Below, piece after piece: positions 35,571 through 44,211 of a DNA stretch of 64,000 bases. Position 1 is the stretch's first letter. Each line of letters begins with the position of its first letter. A model generated the notes under the pieces. That model ran no database searches. It was not told the DNA's origin and was given only the letters and a program-made list of their open reading frames with translations. The DNA lies in assembly GCA_000403255.2 (NCBI GenBank), contig KE159582.1, positions 410,237 through 474,236 on the forward strand, written 5' to 3'. The translations under genes and the position numbers were made by a program. The DNA comes from Lachnospiraceae bacterium 3-1 (GTDB taxonomy: Bacteria > Bacillota > Clostridia > Lachnospirales > Lachnospiraceae).

Positions 35571-35582
35571 GGGTACAGCAAA

Positions 35583-36137
35583 ATGGAACAGATATTGATT
35601 ACATATTATGCCGATAACGCAAGGAAGCTCCATCGGACAGTTGACCGCATACTATTAAGATTCGGCGGTTTGTCTAATAAGGATGTGGATGATTTCTATT
35701 CCCTTGCGAATGAAACGTTCGTATATGCAATGAAGAGATATGACGGAGAACAGTCCTTTGAAGGGTTCCTGTATTCCTGCTTATCCAACAAAATTAAGTC
35801 AGAGATCACCAGACGGAACCGTGAGAAGCGGAAAGCGGACAGGATGGCGGTATCTATTGATATGCCAGTGGGAGAAGACGGGGATTGTACGCTTGCGGAT
35901 ATTTTAGCGGATGGCTTCGACACAGAGCAGGAAGTCTTTGCAGAATTGGATTCCATGGCCTATAAGCTGGAATGTTATCTTGCGTTATTATCGAAACGGC
36001 AGAAGAAAGTATTGCACCTTCTGGCTGAATGTTACAAAGCGGCAGAGATTCAGGAAATGCTTCAAATGAACCAACGGGAATATGCGGACGAACTGAAAAC
36101 GATCCGCGCCTATGAAAAAATCAGGATATTGTTGTAG
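35583..36137 (+). CDS. Sigma-70-like factor
   Basis: A 184-aa protein. Residues ~5-75 match sigma region 2 (NKDVDDFYSLANETFVYAMKRYDGEQSFEGFLYSCLSNKI, the RYDG..FEGFLY pattern), and the end matches region 4 (LLSKRQKKVLHLLAECYKAAEIQEMLQMN). A long acidic linker connects them. It may direct host RNA polymerase to element promoters. The region-4 helix is atypical, so it could be a sigma-like regulator. Confidence 0.7.
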   Translation: MEQILITYYADNARKLHRTVDRILLRFGGLSNKDVDDFYSLANETFVYAMKRYDGEQSFEGFLYSCLSNKIKSEITRRNREKRKADRMAVSIDMPVGEDGDCTLADILADGFDTEQEVFAELDSMAYKLECYLALLSKRQKKVLHLLAECYKAAEIQEMLQMNQREYADELKTIRAYEKIRILL

Positions 36138-36153
36138 ACGGAGGTAAGGGAAG

Positions 36154-37554
36154 ATGGCAAAAGTAAAAAGGCAGACATATACACTTAATATGTATCTTGA
36201 AAAACTAAAAGACATGGACATAAGAAGTGATGCGGATGTGCAGCGTCTGAGTGGGGCGTGGAATAATGCAATGACAAATGAGCTGATTGTTTCCGTCCTG
36301 AACGGCGAATACATACCGCCGATTATTTTGGGGCAGGAAAAAAATTCACAGGCGTGGATCGTGGATGGGCTTCAAAGGTCAACCGCCTTAATGATGTTCC
36401 GCTATGGGAATTACAGGGTGACATCCAGCGTGGAGGAGCCAAGCATTGCCTACCGTGCGAAAGTGAGGGATGCGGAAGGGAATGTGAAAATTGACGGATG
36501 CGGGGACATTATCTGGGAAGACCGGGAGTTTGACATTAGGCGGAAGAGTTTTAACCAAATGCCGGAAGAACTCCAGAAAATATTCAATGAATTCCAGCTT
36601 GATTGCATTATCCACGAAAATTATACCATGGAGCAGATTTCAAGGCTTGTGCGCCGTTTTAACTTCAATAAGCCGATGAACGTCAGCCAGAGGGCATTCA
36701 CTTTCTGTGATAAGTACGCAAGGAAGATTCGTGAGATATTGAAAAGGGAATTCTTCATTGAAGCAAAATATACAAAAGCTGAACGGAAAAACGGCGCAAT
36801 GGAACGTATTTTAATGGAAACAGTCATGTGTACATTCCATCTGGGTAATTGGAAAAAATCGAGCCAGATTGGTGCGTATATCAATGAAAATGCTACCATG
36901 GAGGAGTTTGAATCTTTGGAAAGCTGCATTGGACGGCTGGAAAATATCATCACGGAAGATTTGTATGGCTTGTTTACAAGCAAGGATTCATTCATATTGT
37001 TTACGCTGTTCCATAGGTTTACAAAATTAAATATGGATGATAAAAGATTTGCAGATTTCCTCCATGCCTTTAAAGACGGTCTTTGCGATAAAGAAGTTGA
37101 CGGGAAAATCTTCTATGAAAGCGGGCGTTCCCTGAAAGACAGGCCTGTAATCGTGGAAAAACTGGATATTCTGGAAACCCTGATGTGCGGATATTTGGGA
37201 GTCCAGAAGCCAGAACCGGAAATAGATTTGGAAGATGCGCTTGGATTTGTGCGGGAAAATATAGACCCTTTCGCCGCAAAGGAAGACATTGAGCAGTATG
37301 CGGAAGTCCTTGACGCGCTGATGCGGAAGGCAGGCTGCAATAAAGGGGTTATGGAAGCGGGCAATATGCCGTCGCTGATAGGGATTGTGGCGTATTCCTT
37401 TGAAAATGACATTGATTTAGACGGTTGGATTGTGGATTACTGTAACAGGAATGACTCATATATTTCCAATCAGGCTGAGAATTATGAGTATATGAGAAAT
37501 GATTTGCAGCGGTTCATAAAAGGAGCGGATTCCGCGCATACGGATGCGGCGTGA
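36154..37554 (+). CDS. DUF262-domain protein
   Basis: A 466-aa protein. The N-terminal motif VDGLQRSTALMMF is the DGQQR-type signature of the ParB/Srx-like fold in DUF262 proteins (GmrSD and related NTP-dependent nucleases and defence proteins); NGEYIPPIILGQ precedes it as usual. The HNH domain of full GmrSD enzymes is not visible at the C-terminus. It lies 16 bp after the sigma-like gene. Confidence 0.75.
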   Translation: MAKVKRQTYTLNMYLEKLKDMDIRSDADVQRLSGAWNNAMTNELIVSVLNGEYIPPIILGQEKNSQAWIVDGLQRSTALMMFRYGNYRVTSSVEEPSIAYRAKVRDAEGNVKIDGCGDIIWEDREFDIRRKSFNQMPEELQKIFNEFQLDCIIHENYTMEQISRLVRRFNFNKPMNVSQRAFTFCDKYARKIREILKREFFIEAKYTKAERKNGAMERILMETVMCTFHLGNWKKSSQIGAYINENATMEEFESLESCIGRLENIITEDLYGLFTSKDSFILFTLFHRFTKLNMDDKRFADFLHAFKDGLCDKEVDGKIFYESGRSLKDRPVIVEKLDILETLMCGYLGVQKPEPEIDLEDALGFVRENIDPFAAKEDIEQYAEVLDALMRKAGCNKGVMEAGNMPSLIGIVAYSFENDIDLDGWIVDYCNRNDSYISNQAENYEYMRNDLQRFIKGADSAHTDAA

Positions 37555-37642
37555 GTGCATTTATTGACAGAAGGTTCGGGGGGACTGCATGGACAAGCGG
37601 TCTTCCCGATACAATGGAAATTTAGGAAGGATGGGAAAAGCT

Positions 37643-37888
37643 ATGGAAGCGAATTTATTTGAATTCAGAATCGTCAACCTGCCAGATGGAAACCAGGTCA
37701 TTGATCCATCATTAAAAACACCATATAATTCACTCACACCGCTTCAGATGGCGGAATATCTGGAAATGGATGTGCAGCTTGCTTATATGGACAGGATGGA
37801 ACGGAAAGCAAGGGCAGAGGCGGAACGCAGACAGAAACTTGCAAGGAACCCATTGTGGAGGCTGGCTTGTCTGTGTGGAATGGTTTAG
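37643..37888 (+). CDS. Small hypothetical protein
   Basis: About 81 aa if it starts at 37643; ATG 37631 or 37589 are possible, all preceded by AGGAAGG-type purines. Helical C-terminus with basic repeats (DRMERKARAEAERRQKLARN). Unrecognised. Confidence 0.5.
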   Translation: MEANLFEFRIVNLPDGNQVIDPSLKTPYNSLTPLQMAEYLEMDVQLAYMDRMERKARAEAERRQKLARNPLWRLACLCGMV

Positions 37889-37919
37889 ATAGGCTAGTTT
37901 ATTGGAAGGAGAGGACATT

Positions 37920-38294
37920 ATGTATACAGTTTCAAGCATTATTGAAGATATTAACAAAGGATGCGCAATAAATAACATGGTTGAAGACAAATTTTCATAT
38001 CGGATTGTCCACTATATCAATGAAAAGGACATAAGCAGGAAGCATTATGTAGATACATTATATAGTGGTTTACGCAAGTCGCTGGAAACTATCATAAGGA
38101 ATAACCTTTCGTTGGAAAATACGGTTGTGATTGCGGCAGTGACAGTAAGGAAAAATGTGGGATGCGTATGTTTGCTGAGTAGGGCTTATCCCTTTAATTT
38201 GTATGAGTATTTCCAGCAGATAACAGGAAGGTGCACGAACGGCAGTAAAAAGAGAAATGCTACATATGGCAGATATGTAACAAATGCAAATTGA
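37920..38294 (+). CDS. Hypothetical protein
   Basis: The 124-aa protein starts at 37920 after GGAGAGG. Alpha/beta, with a repeated YINEK...KHYVDTLYSGLRKSLETI helix and NTVVIAAVTV strand. No family recognised. A terminator-like hairpin follows. Confidence 0.55.
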   Translation: MYTVSSIIEDINKGCAINNMVEDKFSYRIVHYINEKDISRKHYVDTLYSGLRKSLETIIRNNLSLENTVVIAAVTVRKNVGCVCLLSRAYPFNLYEYFQQITGRCTNGSKKRNATYGRYVTNAN

Positions 38295-38302
38295 AAGAAA
38301 GT

Positions 38303-38339
38303 AAGTACAGATGAAGAAATGAAAAATCCGTCTGTACTT
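38303..38339 (+). terminator. Terminator
   Basis: AAGTACAGA and TCTGTACTT form a perfect 9-bp stem, followed by GTTCTTTA. Confidence 0.6.
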
Positions 38340-38399
38340 GTTCTTTAGTAAAAAGAGAAATATACGGTGTAGAAAAATAATGATTTGGAGGAAAGATAG

Positions 38400-38582
38400 T
38401 TGAAAGATTTACTGGAAAATGAATTGTTCTGCACTGGTATTTCGGTGGGGATCAGTCTCTGTCAACAGATACTTCTTACTGCACATGAGAGAGGCGAACC
38501 GTTAATTGTTGGTGATAATCTGTACTACCTACAGAGCGGAGATGAAATGTTAGATAATATGATTGATAAAATATGCGAATAG
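38400..38582 (+). CDS. Small hypothetical protein
   Basis: A 60-aa protein from a TTG start (AGGAAAG upstream). It overlaps the frame of the HNH gene by a few bases. Mixed hydrophobic helix FCTGISVGISLCQQILL; unknown. Confidence 0.5.
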   Translation: MKDLLENELFCTGISVGISLCQQILLTAHERGEPLIVGDNLYYLQSGDEMLDNMIDKICE

Positions 38583-38614
38583 AGAATGCATTTATGTTAA
38601 GGAAAGGATTTATT

Positions 38615-39163
38615 ATGGCGGTTTTACTTACAAACGGAAAACATTATATTGCGCATAGCAGCACGGGCGCGGTGATAAAGGTGTCTGATAGGAAGGATGC
38701 GCAGGATTTTCGGACGGCTGAAAGGGCAGTCAGGCAGAAGCAAAAAGCCCCTGGGAAATGCGCCGGGTTTTATTGCATGGATACGGGCATGGAGGAAACG
38801 GAGCCAGGTGCGCGGAAGGCGGCTGCAGCCAAACGGAAAAAGTTTTCGGCAAAAGACCGCCTGGCGGTATATAGGAAAACAGAAGGGCATTGCTACCTCT
38901 GCGGGGAATTCGTGGACTTTGATTCCTTTGAGGTTGAGTACCATATGCCAATATCAAAAGGCGGCACAAATGGATTGGACAACTTATATTGCAGCTGCGC
39001 TACCTGCAATGCCATTAAACGTGACATATACCCAAAAGAATTTATGGAGAAAATATCACAGATATTCCTATACCAGATGCAGAAGAAATATGGGGACAGC
39101 CTTGACTGGAAGGTTGCATACAGGCTGTTGGAAGCAATGCTGGATCGTAAGCGTGAAGGCTGA
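38615..39163 (+). CDS. HNH endonuclease
   Basis: The 182-aa protein starts at 38615, after GGAAAGG. The HNH core is clear: CYLCGEF..., EYHMPISKGGTNGLDNLYCSC as the H..N segment, and CNAIKRD as the second CxxC-type zinc half. A basic linker (ARKAAAAKRKKFSAKDRLAVYR) precedes it. HNH nucleases act in phage DNA packaging or homing. No terminase gene is near, so homing or defence is as likely. Confidence 0.8.
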   Translation: MAVLLTNGKHYIAHSSTGAVIKVSDRKDAQDFRTAERAVRQKQKAPGKCAGFYCMDTGMEETEPGARKAAAAKRKKFSAKDRLAVYRKTEGHCYLCGEFVDFDSFEVEYHMPISKGGTNGLDNLYCSCATCNAIKRDIYPKEFMEKISQIFLYQMQKKYGDSLDWKVAYRLLEAMLDRKREG

Positions 39164-39199
39164 AAATGGATATGCGTTAGGGAAGATGGAGGAAACAGC

Positions 39200-39742
39200 G
39201 TGAAGATTGATTTAAAACCATGCCCTTATTGCGGGGGGATTGCAAAAGGGCATATTAAAACAGTGGAATCATTCAAAAAGATACATAATTATTATGTGGT
39301 TTGTACAAAGTGTGGAGCGTCTACAGAACGTTATGACACAGAATTTGCATATTCCATTAACGGGAAAAGGTTTCGCCCAATGACAAAAAAAGAAGCGGCT
39401 GAAAAGGCCGTGTGTGATTGGAACAATGGAATATTTGACACAAAAACAAGATTGCTGCATATGACGGAGCAGGAAAAGATATTGTGGCATACGGCGGATT
39501 TATTAAAAGTCGCATGGCATGGTGTAAATGTCCTGGTGGGATCGTTGCGGTGGGAAACAGCATGGAAATTAAGGAAGATGGCAGAAGAACGGAAGCTGTT
39601 ATGTTTGAGCAGCGGAAAAGATTATGATTTGGAAGTAGTTGCAGATGAATTGTTGCATGATGATACAGTGAGATGTATTGTGTGTAATTATCTTGAAGAA
39701 ATAAGGAATAGTCAGGAGGATTCAGCAAATGGCAACGGATAG
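39200..39742 (+). CDS. Lar-like zinc-ribbon protein
   Basis: A 180-aa protein with a GTG start after GGAGG. Its N-terminus, KPCPYCGGIAKG... VCTKCGAS...KEAAEKAVCDWNNG, is the two-CxxC pattern of the Lar (restriction alleviation) family. The C-terminal 90 residues are helical and hold a second CIVC motif. An anti-restriction role is plausible, as for Rac prophage Lar. Confidence 0.65.
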   Translation: MKIDLKPCPYCGGIAKGHIKTVESFKKIHNYYVVCTKCGASTERYDTEFAYSINGKRFRPMTKKEAAEKAVCDWNNGIFDTKTRLLHMTEQEKILWHTADLLKVAWHGVNVLVGSLRWETAWKLRKMAEERKLLCLSSGKDYDLEVVADELLHDDTVRCIVCNYLEEIRNSQEDSANGNG

Positions 39743-39914
39743 ACAAACACCATGCTTATATTACATATGTGCCGGACTATGCAAGAAGGGCAGAAAAGCG
39801 GATCATGCTCATTACTGTCAGCATTGCGATAAGTATAAGCCCAGGGCAAGGGTAAGGTATAAGAATCAGAAAAAGGAAAAATTGGAGAAATTGCGGAAGG
39901 AAGAGAGGTATTAA
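39729..39914 (+). CDS. Small Cys-rich protein
   Basis: A 61-aa protein overlapping the Lar-like gene by 14 bp, with CAGGAGG upstream. Six cysteines/histidines (CLYYICAGLCKKG, HYCQHCDKY) then a basic tail. Likely zinc-binding; function unknown. Confidence 0.55.
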   Translation: MATDRQTPCLYYICAGLCKKGRKADHAHYCQHCDKYKPRARVRYKNQKKEKLEKLRKEERY

Positions 39915-39918
39915 GGCA

Positions 39919-40482
39919 ATGAATGCAGATAACTTTCAATTAAGCAGCGTATTCCATAATAACGCAAAGTTATATACCACACGTCCAGTTATGGCTATGA
40001 AGTATCAGCCTGGACTTGGGATTGAAAATGGATTCTGTGTGCATTATAGCAGTGCAGAAACATTTACAAGAGAATATATGATATATGAGGGAATCAGGTT
40101 CTTTCCAAGTGAAGCGGATGCATGGGAATTTATTAATAGGAAAGAAAAGCAGTATGTCAAAGTAAATGGCATACTTACTGAAATAGAAGCGGTTTATGAC
40201 AATCCGGAGCCTGTATTATATCGGAAAGATGCCAATGCGGAGGAATTGGACGGCATTCATTTCTGTTTTGGGAAGCACGCTTTCATATCTGATGAATCAG
40301 AGGATTATGAATTTTACATACTGGACAGTAATTGTGAGAATGATGTATGGATTATACAGGATATGTTGAGCGGCAATATCCGTGTCTGGGACAATGCCTC
40401 AGATGAACTGTTCTTTGGTAAGAAATCAGAATATGTCTTTGAAAAGAACGATAAAGGGGAATATAGGCAGGCAGCAATGTAG
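39919..40482 (+). CDS. Hypothetical protein
   Basis: A 187-aa acidic alpha/beta protein, 5 bp after the previous stop. Segments TRPVMAMKYQPGLGIENGFCVHYSSAETF and FFGKKSEYVFEKND are conserved-looking, but no family was recognised. Same operon as the neighbours. Confidence 0.5.
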   Translation: MNADNFQLSSVFHNNAKLYTTRPVMAMKYQPGLGIENGFCVHYSSAETFTREYMIYEGIRFFPSEADAWEFINRKEKQYVKVNGILTEIEAVYDNPEPVLYRKDANAEELDGIHFCFGKHAFISDESEDYEFYILDSNCENDVWIIQDMLSGNIRVWDNASDELFFGKKSEYVFEKNDKGEYRQAAM

Positions 40483-40504
40483 CAGACAGGAAAGAAAGTG
40501 AGGA

Positions 40505-40795
40505 TTGCATATGGATAATGGCAACAATGTTTTTGATGTTTTAACAAGCCATGCGACCGGGGAAAGGTTAGACAGAATCCTTTCCGGGGATGGGGCATAT
40601 CTGGAAGCGAGGAAGGAAATAGAAGATGTTTCCGTACAGATGAAGGAACAAGGATTTTCAGAGGAAGAAATGCAGATGATAGATGGTTTAGTGTGCGCTT
40701 ACATATCGCAGGGGATCTGCTGCATGAGGATTGCATACCGGCAGGGATTTAAGGATTGCGCCTGCCTGTTGGATGAAATAGGATTGATTAAGTGA
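40505..40795 (+). CDS. Small hypothetical protein
   Basis: A 96-aa helical protein with an AAAGTGAGG site upstream. It ends with CMRIAYRQGFKDCACLLDEIGL, a common tail in small Firmicutes phage/ICE proteins. Function unknown. Confidence 0.55.
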   Translation: MHMDNGNNVFDVLTSHATGERLDRILSGDGAYLEARKEIEDVSVQMKEQGFSEEEMQMIDGLVCAYISQGICCMRIAYRQGFKDCACLLDEIGLIK

Positions 40796-40813
40796 AAGGG
40801 TGGAAAGGACAGG

Positions 40814-41002
40814 ATGTTGATGGAGAATTTCACAAGGGAAAGATTGGAAGAAAGCAACCGCCTGAAAGAAAAGGCGTGTGAGGACTGCATGAGGGGACTG
40901 GAGGGGATTCTTTCTGATAAGCAGATGCAGCAGTTCCGGGAAGCGTTCTATTCGGCTTCTGAGGGATATTTGTTCCGGGAGGGTGTTTTGGAGCAAAAGT
41001 AG
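40814..41002 (+). CDS. Small hypothetical protein
   Basis: A 62-aa helical protein (FTRERLEESNRLKEKACEDC, MQQFREAFYSASEGYLFREGVLEQ), following the previous gene by 18 bp. Both could be remnants of one family. Unknown. Confidence 0.5.
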   Translation: MLMENFTRERLEESNRLKEKACEDCMRGLEGILSDKQMQQFREAFYSASEGYLFREGVLEQK

Positions 41003-41034
41003 GGATATTTGCTTGCAGGAAATAAAAGAGCCAC

Positions 41035-41063
41035 TTGAAAATCAAGCAGCCCTAGTGTATAAT
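41035..41063 (+). promoter_or_regulatory. Consensus promoter of the small RNA
   Basis: TTGAAA (41035-41040), 17-bp spacer, TATAAT (41058-41063). The -10 box is perfect. No start codon with a ribosome site follows within the next 90 bases. Confidence 0.75.
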
Positions 41064-41069
41064 CTAATC

Positions 41070-41164
41070 AGGAAGTGAACCGGATGCAAGATCCGATTTG
41101 CCCTCAGTAGGAATATCTATTTTGAAATAGCATTCACTTTGGACGGTGGGATGCTATTTCTTTT
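41070..41164 (+). ncRNA. Candidate small RNA (~95 nt)
   Basis: Bounded by the promoter above and a terminator at 41124-41164 (GAAATAGCAT/ATGCTATTTC, 10 bp perfect, then TTTT). Inside are hairpin CGGATgcaagATCCG and a longer pairing GTGAA...TTCAC. It matches no RNA family I can name, and 6S-like folding is not evident. Confidence 0.65.
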
Positions 41165-41326
41165 ACATAAAATTGCAGCAGTTTATAGAAGCATTTTAGT
41201 TGATTGCAAATGGAAAGCGTAAATTTTCTTCTGGTGCTGATTGTATATGGTGCGGGAAAATGCTATATTATAGATGTAAATGGATGAAGCGGTTATGATA
41301 TCAGGAAATGGGAGGTGTATTTGCCT

Positions 41327-41551
41327 ATGACAGCAATCAGACAGGAAGCAATTAAAATGCTGGAAAAGGTGCCGGAAGATAAGTTGGGCTTTGTGATCCA
41401 GATCATGCAGGGTGTGAATGGCTTATACAATGACGAACAATCAGAAAGGAAAGAAGCATTTGCAAGATTAGAGCAGTTGCGCAGGAAAGGGACTGTTACT
41501 GATTATGATGCAGAGTTAGCTTCTTACAGGGAAGGAAAATATGGTAAATAG
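41327..41551 (+). CDS. Antitoxin of PIN toxin-antitoxin pair
   Basis: The 74-aa product starts at 41327 after GGGAGGTG. Helical N-terminus (TAIRQEAIKMLEKVPEDKLGFVIQIMQG), then an acidic, likely disordered tail that would wrap the toxin. It overlaps the PIN gene by 11 bp, the usual type II order of antitoxin before toxin. Confidence 0.7.
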   Translation: MTAIRQEAIKMLEKVPEDKLGFVIQIMQGVNGLYNDEQSERKEAFARLEQLRRKGTVTDYDAELASYREGKYGK

Positions 41552-41954
41552 GATTCTGGTTGATACAAATGTGTTACTTGATTATCTTCTTACAAGGGAG
41601 CCGTTTTATGAGGATGCAGAGAAGATTGTCCTTGCTTGCGTAGAGGGAAAAGTGAAGGGATGCATTGCAGCGCATTCAGTCTCTAACATGTTTTTTATAT
41701 TAAGGAAAGATTACAGTGCAGAAGAACGAAGGGATGTATTGCTTAATTTATGCCGAATCTTTGATGTTGAAGGGATTGATAAAGCCAAGTTGCTGTCAGG
41801 GCTTCAGAATGAATGCTTTCCAGATTTTGAGGATTGTTTACAGATGGAGTGTGCAAAAGCGTATAAAGCGGAGTATATTGTAACAAGAAATATTGATGAT
41901 TATAAAGCATCGGAAATAAAGGCGATTTTGCCAAAAAACTATTTAGAATTATAA
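41541..41954 (+). CDS. PIN-domain toxin (VapC-like RNase)
   Basis: The 137-aa protein has the PIN acidic residues: first Asp in RILVDTNVLLDYLL, Glu in YEDAEKIV, Asp in FPDFEDCLQ and Asp in TRNIDDYK. PIN toxins cleave RNA, often tRNA. Encoded right after its antitoxin. It probably stabilises the element. Confidence 0.85.
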   Translation: MVNRILVDTNVLLDYLLTREPFYEDAEKIVLACVEGKVKGCIAAHSVSNMFFILRKDYSAEERRDVLLNLCRIFDVEGIDKAKLLSGLQNECFPDFEDCLQMECAKAYKAEYIVTRNIDDYKASEIKAILPKNYLEL

Positions 41955-42757
41955 AAAGGATTTCATATAGTGAAATGAGAAGCACCAACGGATGAATTGA
42001 TTATCTGGCGGTGCTTTCTTTATATCCTGTTATTGGTGATTATTTGTAGAGAAGATGCAGCAGTATAAGGGATGGAATGGATAATCATGCAGCAGTTCAT
42101 ATAACGAAAAAGTTCGGTATATAGTTCGACATTTTGTATGTTGGATATTATTTTTTGAATAATAACCTGATAAATACATAGGAAATATATGTTATTGTGG
42201 AAATAAATGAGATTAGAAGTGATTATAAAATAAGGATGTTCGGTAGGAATGGTTACTTTCTGTCAGAAGAATATCAGGAATGCTATGTTTTATAAGTAAT
42301 TTTGAATTATTAGCATGATTTATGAAAGTGGATTTGTTATAAGTATAACTTATTAAAATGTGGTGTTTTATAAGTAATTCGGATTTTTGCTTGTAAAATA
42401 AGGGAATGTGGGAGTTTCCAGGATGGTTATTGGACTGCTGCATATTTGGAGTAAATGGGGTGGAATGTGGTTGTGAAATAAGGGATTGTGAGGGTTGGAA
42501 GGTGGATTTAACAATGTTCGGTGAGTGGTGGAATATATGATTTGATTATCAAAGTATATATTATGTGAACTAATAATTGGATGCAGAATAATATGCTACT
42601 GATTGCTATGGTTCTATACATTTGTCAATTATTGTCATTATTTGTCGATTCATTATTGTAGAAAAAAAGCGGATGGTATTGTAAAATTTATTGTATATTG
42701 GTGGCATAGTGTATTACACGTTTTATGAAAAATTTGTTGGTTCAGGGAGGGATAATT
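41955..42757. other. Gene-free AT-rich stretch with short repeats
   Basis: No gene. GTTTTATAAGTAATT occurs at 42287 and 42364, with a variant at 42336. TGTAAAATAAGGGAATGTG near 42392 and TGTGAAATAAGGGATTGTG near 42472 are related. Spacing is irregular; nothing further can be said. Confidence 0.5.
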
Positions 42758-43642
42758 ATGGAAGGTATAGTAACCATTATACTTTCTTCAACAGTCATAT
42801 CTGCTATAATTACTACTTTGGTAAATATTTTTATAAATAGAAAAAAGGATATGATAGAAAATATTACAAAAGAAAGAAAAAATTGGAGGGAGGATTTGAG
42901 AAAAGTTTCATTAGACATTGCTAAAAGCGAAAATTTAAAAGAATTGAAAGTTGCCATTAGTAAATTGAAAGTCCGAATTAATGCTTTTGGTATGATAGAT
43001 GCTTTTGTGCTACACGATTCATATCTTTGGGAACAAATTAAAAGAATTGAAAAGTGTGAAAAGATGTCAAAAAATAAGTTAGAAAAAAATAAAACCATTT
43101 GTGTAAACTTAATTTCATGTTTGCTAAAATTTGATTGGGAAAGAACTAAAAATGAGGTAAAAGGAGATTTATATACCAAATTTGTAATAATTTCATTTTG
43201 TTGTTGCTTTTTACTTTATTCTATAAAATGGTTTATTTTTTACAAATATGATAGAGAAATGATGCTTGATTATGTATCTTATTGTGAAATATATTTATTT
43301 TTGTTTGTTGCGTCTTTAATTATAATATATTTTATAGAAAACTGGAAAACCTTTCGTAATTTAAAGTTGTATATATTTATTTCATCAACAGTATTCATTA
43401 TGATTCTAATTCATATTGTAAGATTAAATTTTGATTTGTTTTGGAGTTCGCCAATTGATCAACTTATATTTGTTACACCTCTGGGAACAATTGTTCTGTG
43501 TATGGAATTTAAAATTTTTCTATATAGACGAACTATAAAAAATTATATTATGGCATCAACAATTTCAGTTGGTAAAACTAAAATAGAGAAAAAATATAAA
43601 ATTTTTTTTAATAGGTATGATAAAATAACATTTGTAGATTAA
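42758..43642 (+). CDS. Multi-pass membrane protein
   Basis: The 294-aa product starts at 42758 (GGGAGGGAT). An N-terminal helix (GIVTIILSSTVISAIITTLVNIFI) is followed by a charged coiled-coil part of ~110 residues and at least four further helices. Similar in layout to membrane proteins of anti-phage or exclusion systems, but no family was recognised. Confidence 0.6.
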   Translation: MEGIVTIILSSTVISAIITTLVNIFINRKKDMIENITKERKNWREDLRKVSLDIAKSENLKELKVAISKLKVRINAFGMIDAFVLHDSYLWEQIKRIEKCEKMSKNKLEKNKTICVNLISCLLKFDWERTKNEVKGDLYTKFVIISFCCCFLLYSIKWFIFYKYDREMMLDYVSYCEIYLFLFVASLIIIYFIENWKTFRNLKLYIFISSTVFIMILIHIVRLNFDLFWSSPIDQLIFVTPLGTIVLCMEFKIFLYRRTIKNYIMASTISVGKTKIEKKYKIFFNRYDKITFVD

Positions 43643-43780
43643 AAGAAGAAAAGTGTGTTGGATTTCTTACGGTATCCATGCTGAAAACAGGCAATCTTGC
43701 GACCGCATGGATATGATGGTAATGTGGAATAAATAAAGCCAGTCCAGTAGCGGATTGGCTTTTATAAGTTTCCATAAAAA

Positions 43781-43984
43781 TCATCCATCTTTCTCCACAC
43801 ATAAGATATCCGCAACGCCGCAATCCAGGTAAATACAAATCTTTTCCAATATATCAAAGCTGATCCGGGTAGTCCTGTTGTGATTCAGATTCCGAAGCGT
43901 GGCTGTGGAGATTCCGGTATCCTTTGCCATTTTATTTTGTGATATTCCTTTATCCTCTAAAACTTGATTCAGCATAATCTTCAT
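43781..43984 (-). CDS. XRE-family regulator
   Basis: A 67-aa helix-turn-helix protein (LNQVLEDKGISQNKMAKDTGISTATLRNLNHNRTTRISFDILEKICIYLDCGVADIL). The MKIMLNQ start overlaps the previous stop (ATGA junction), so it is translated together with the 44211 gene. Confidence 0.85.
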   Translation of the reverse strand: MKIMLNQVLEDKGISQNKMAKDTGISTATLRNLNHNRTTRISFDILEKICIYLDCGVADILCVEKDG

Positions 43985-44211
43985 TCATAATCACTCCATA
44001 TCTGCATATAGGATAGAGTTTGTCCAGGAACCATGGGAATATGCATATTGAATTTACCCTGTATGCGATTTTCATTTTGCCAACACACAATCTTGCATCC
44101 AGCTTCCATGATAAAACCATACAGGGCATTTGTGATTCTGAATAATCCGGGGGTGAAATCTATTCTATAAGATAAAGAAGCATTAACAGGCTGATTCAGC
44201 CTTGTTTCCAA
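43981..44211 (-). CDS. Small hypothetical protein upstream of XRE gene
   Basis: A 76-aa protein, overlapped by 4 bp with the XRE gene. Beta-rich, with one cysteine pair; unrecognised. Possibly a partner or ligand-sensing half of the regulator. Confidence 0.5.
   Translation of the reverse strand: METRLNQPVNASLSYRIDFTPGLFRITNALYGFIMEAGCKIVCWQNENRIQGKFNMHIPMVPGQTLSYMQIWSDYE

Noticed and set aside
43608..43838. 76-aa minus-strand frame
   Set aside because: Overlaps the XRE gene and lacks a ribosome site.
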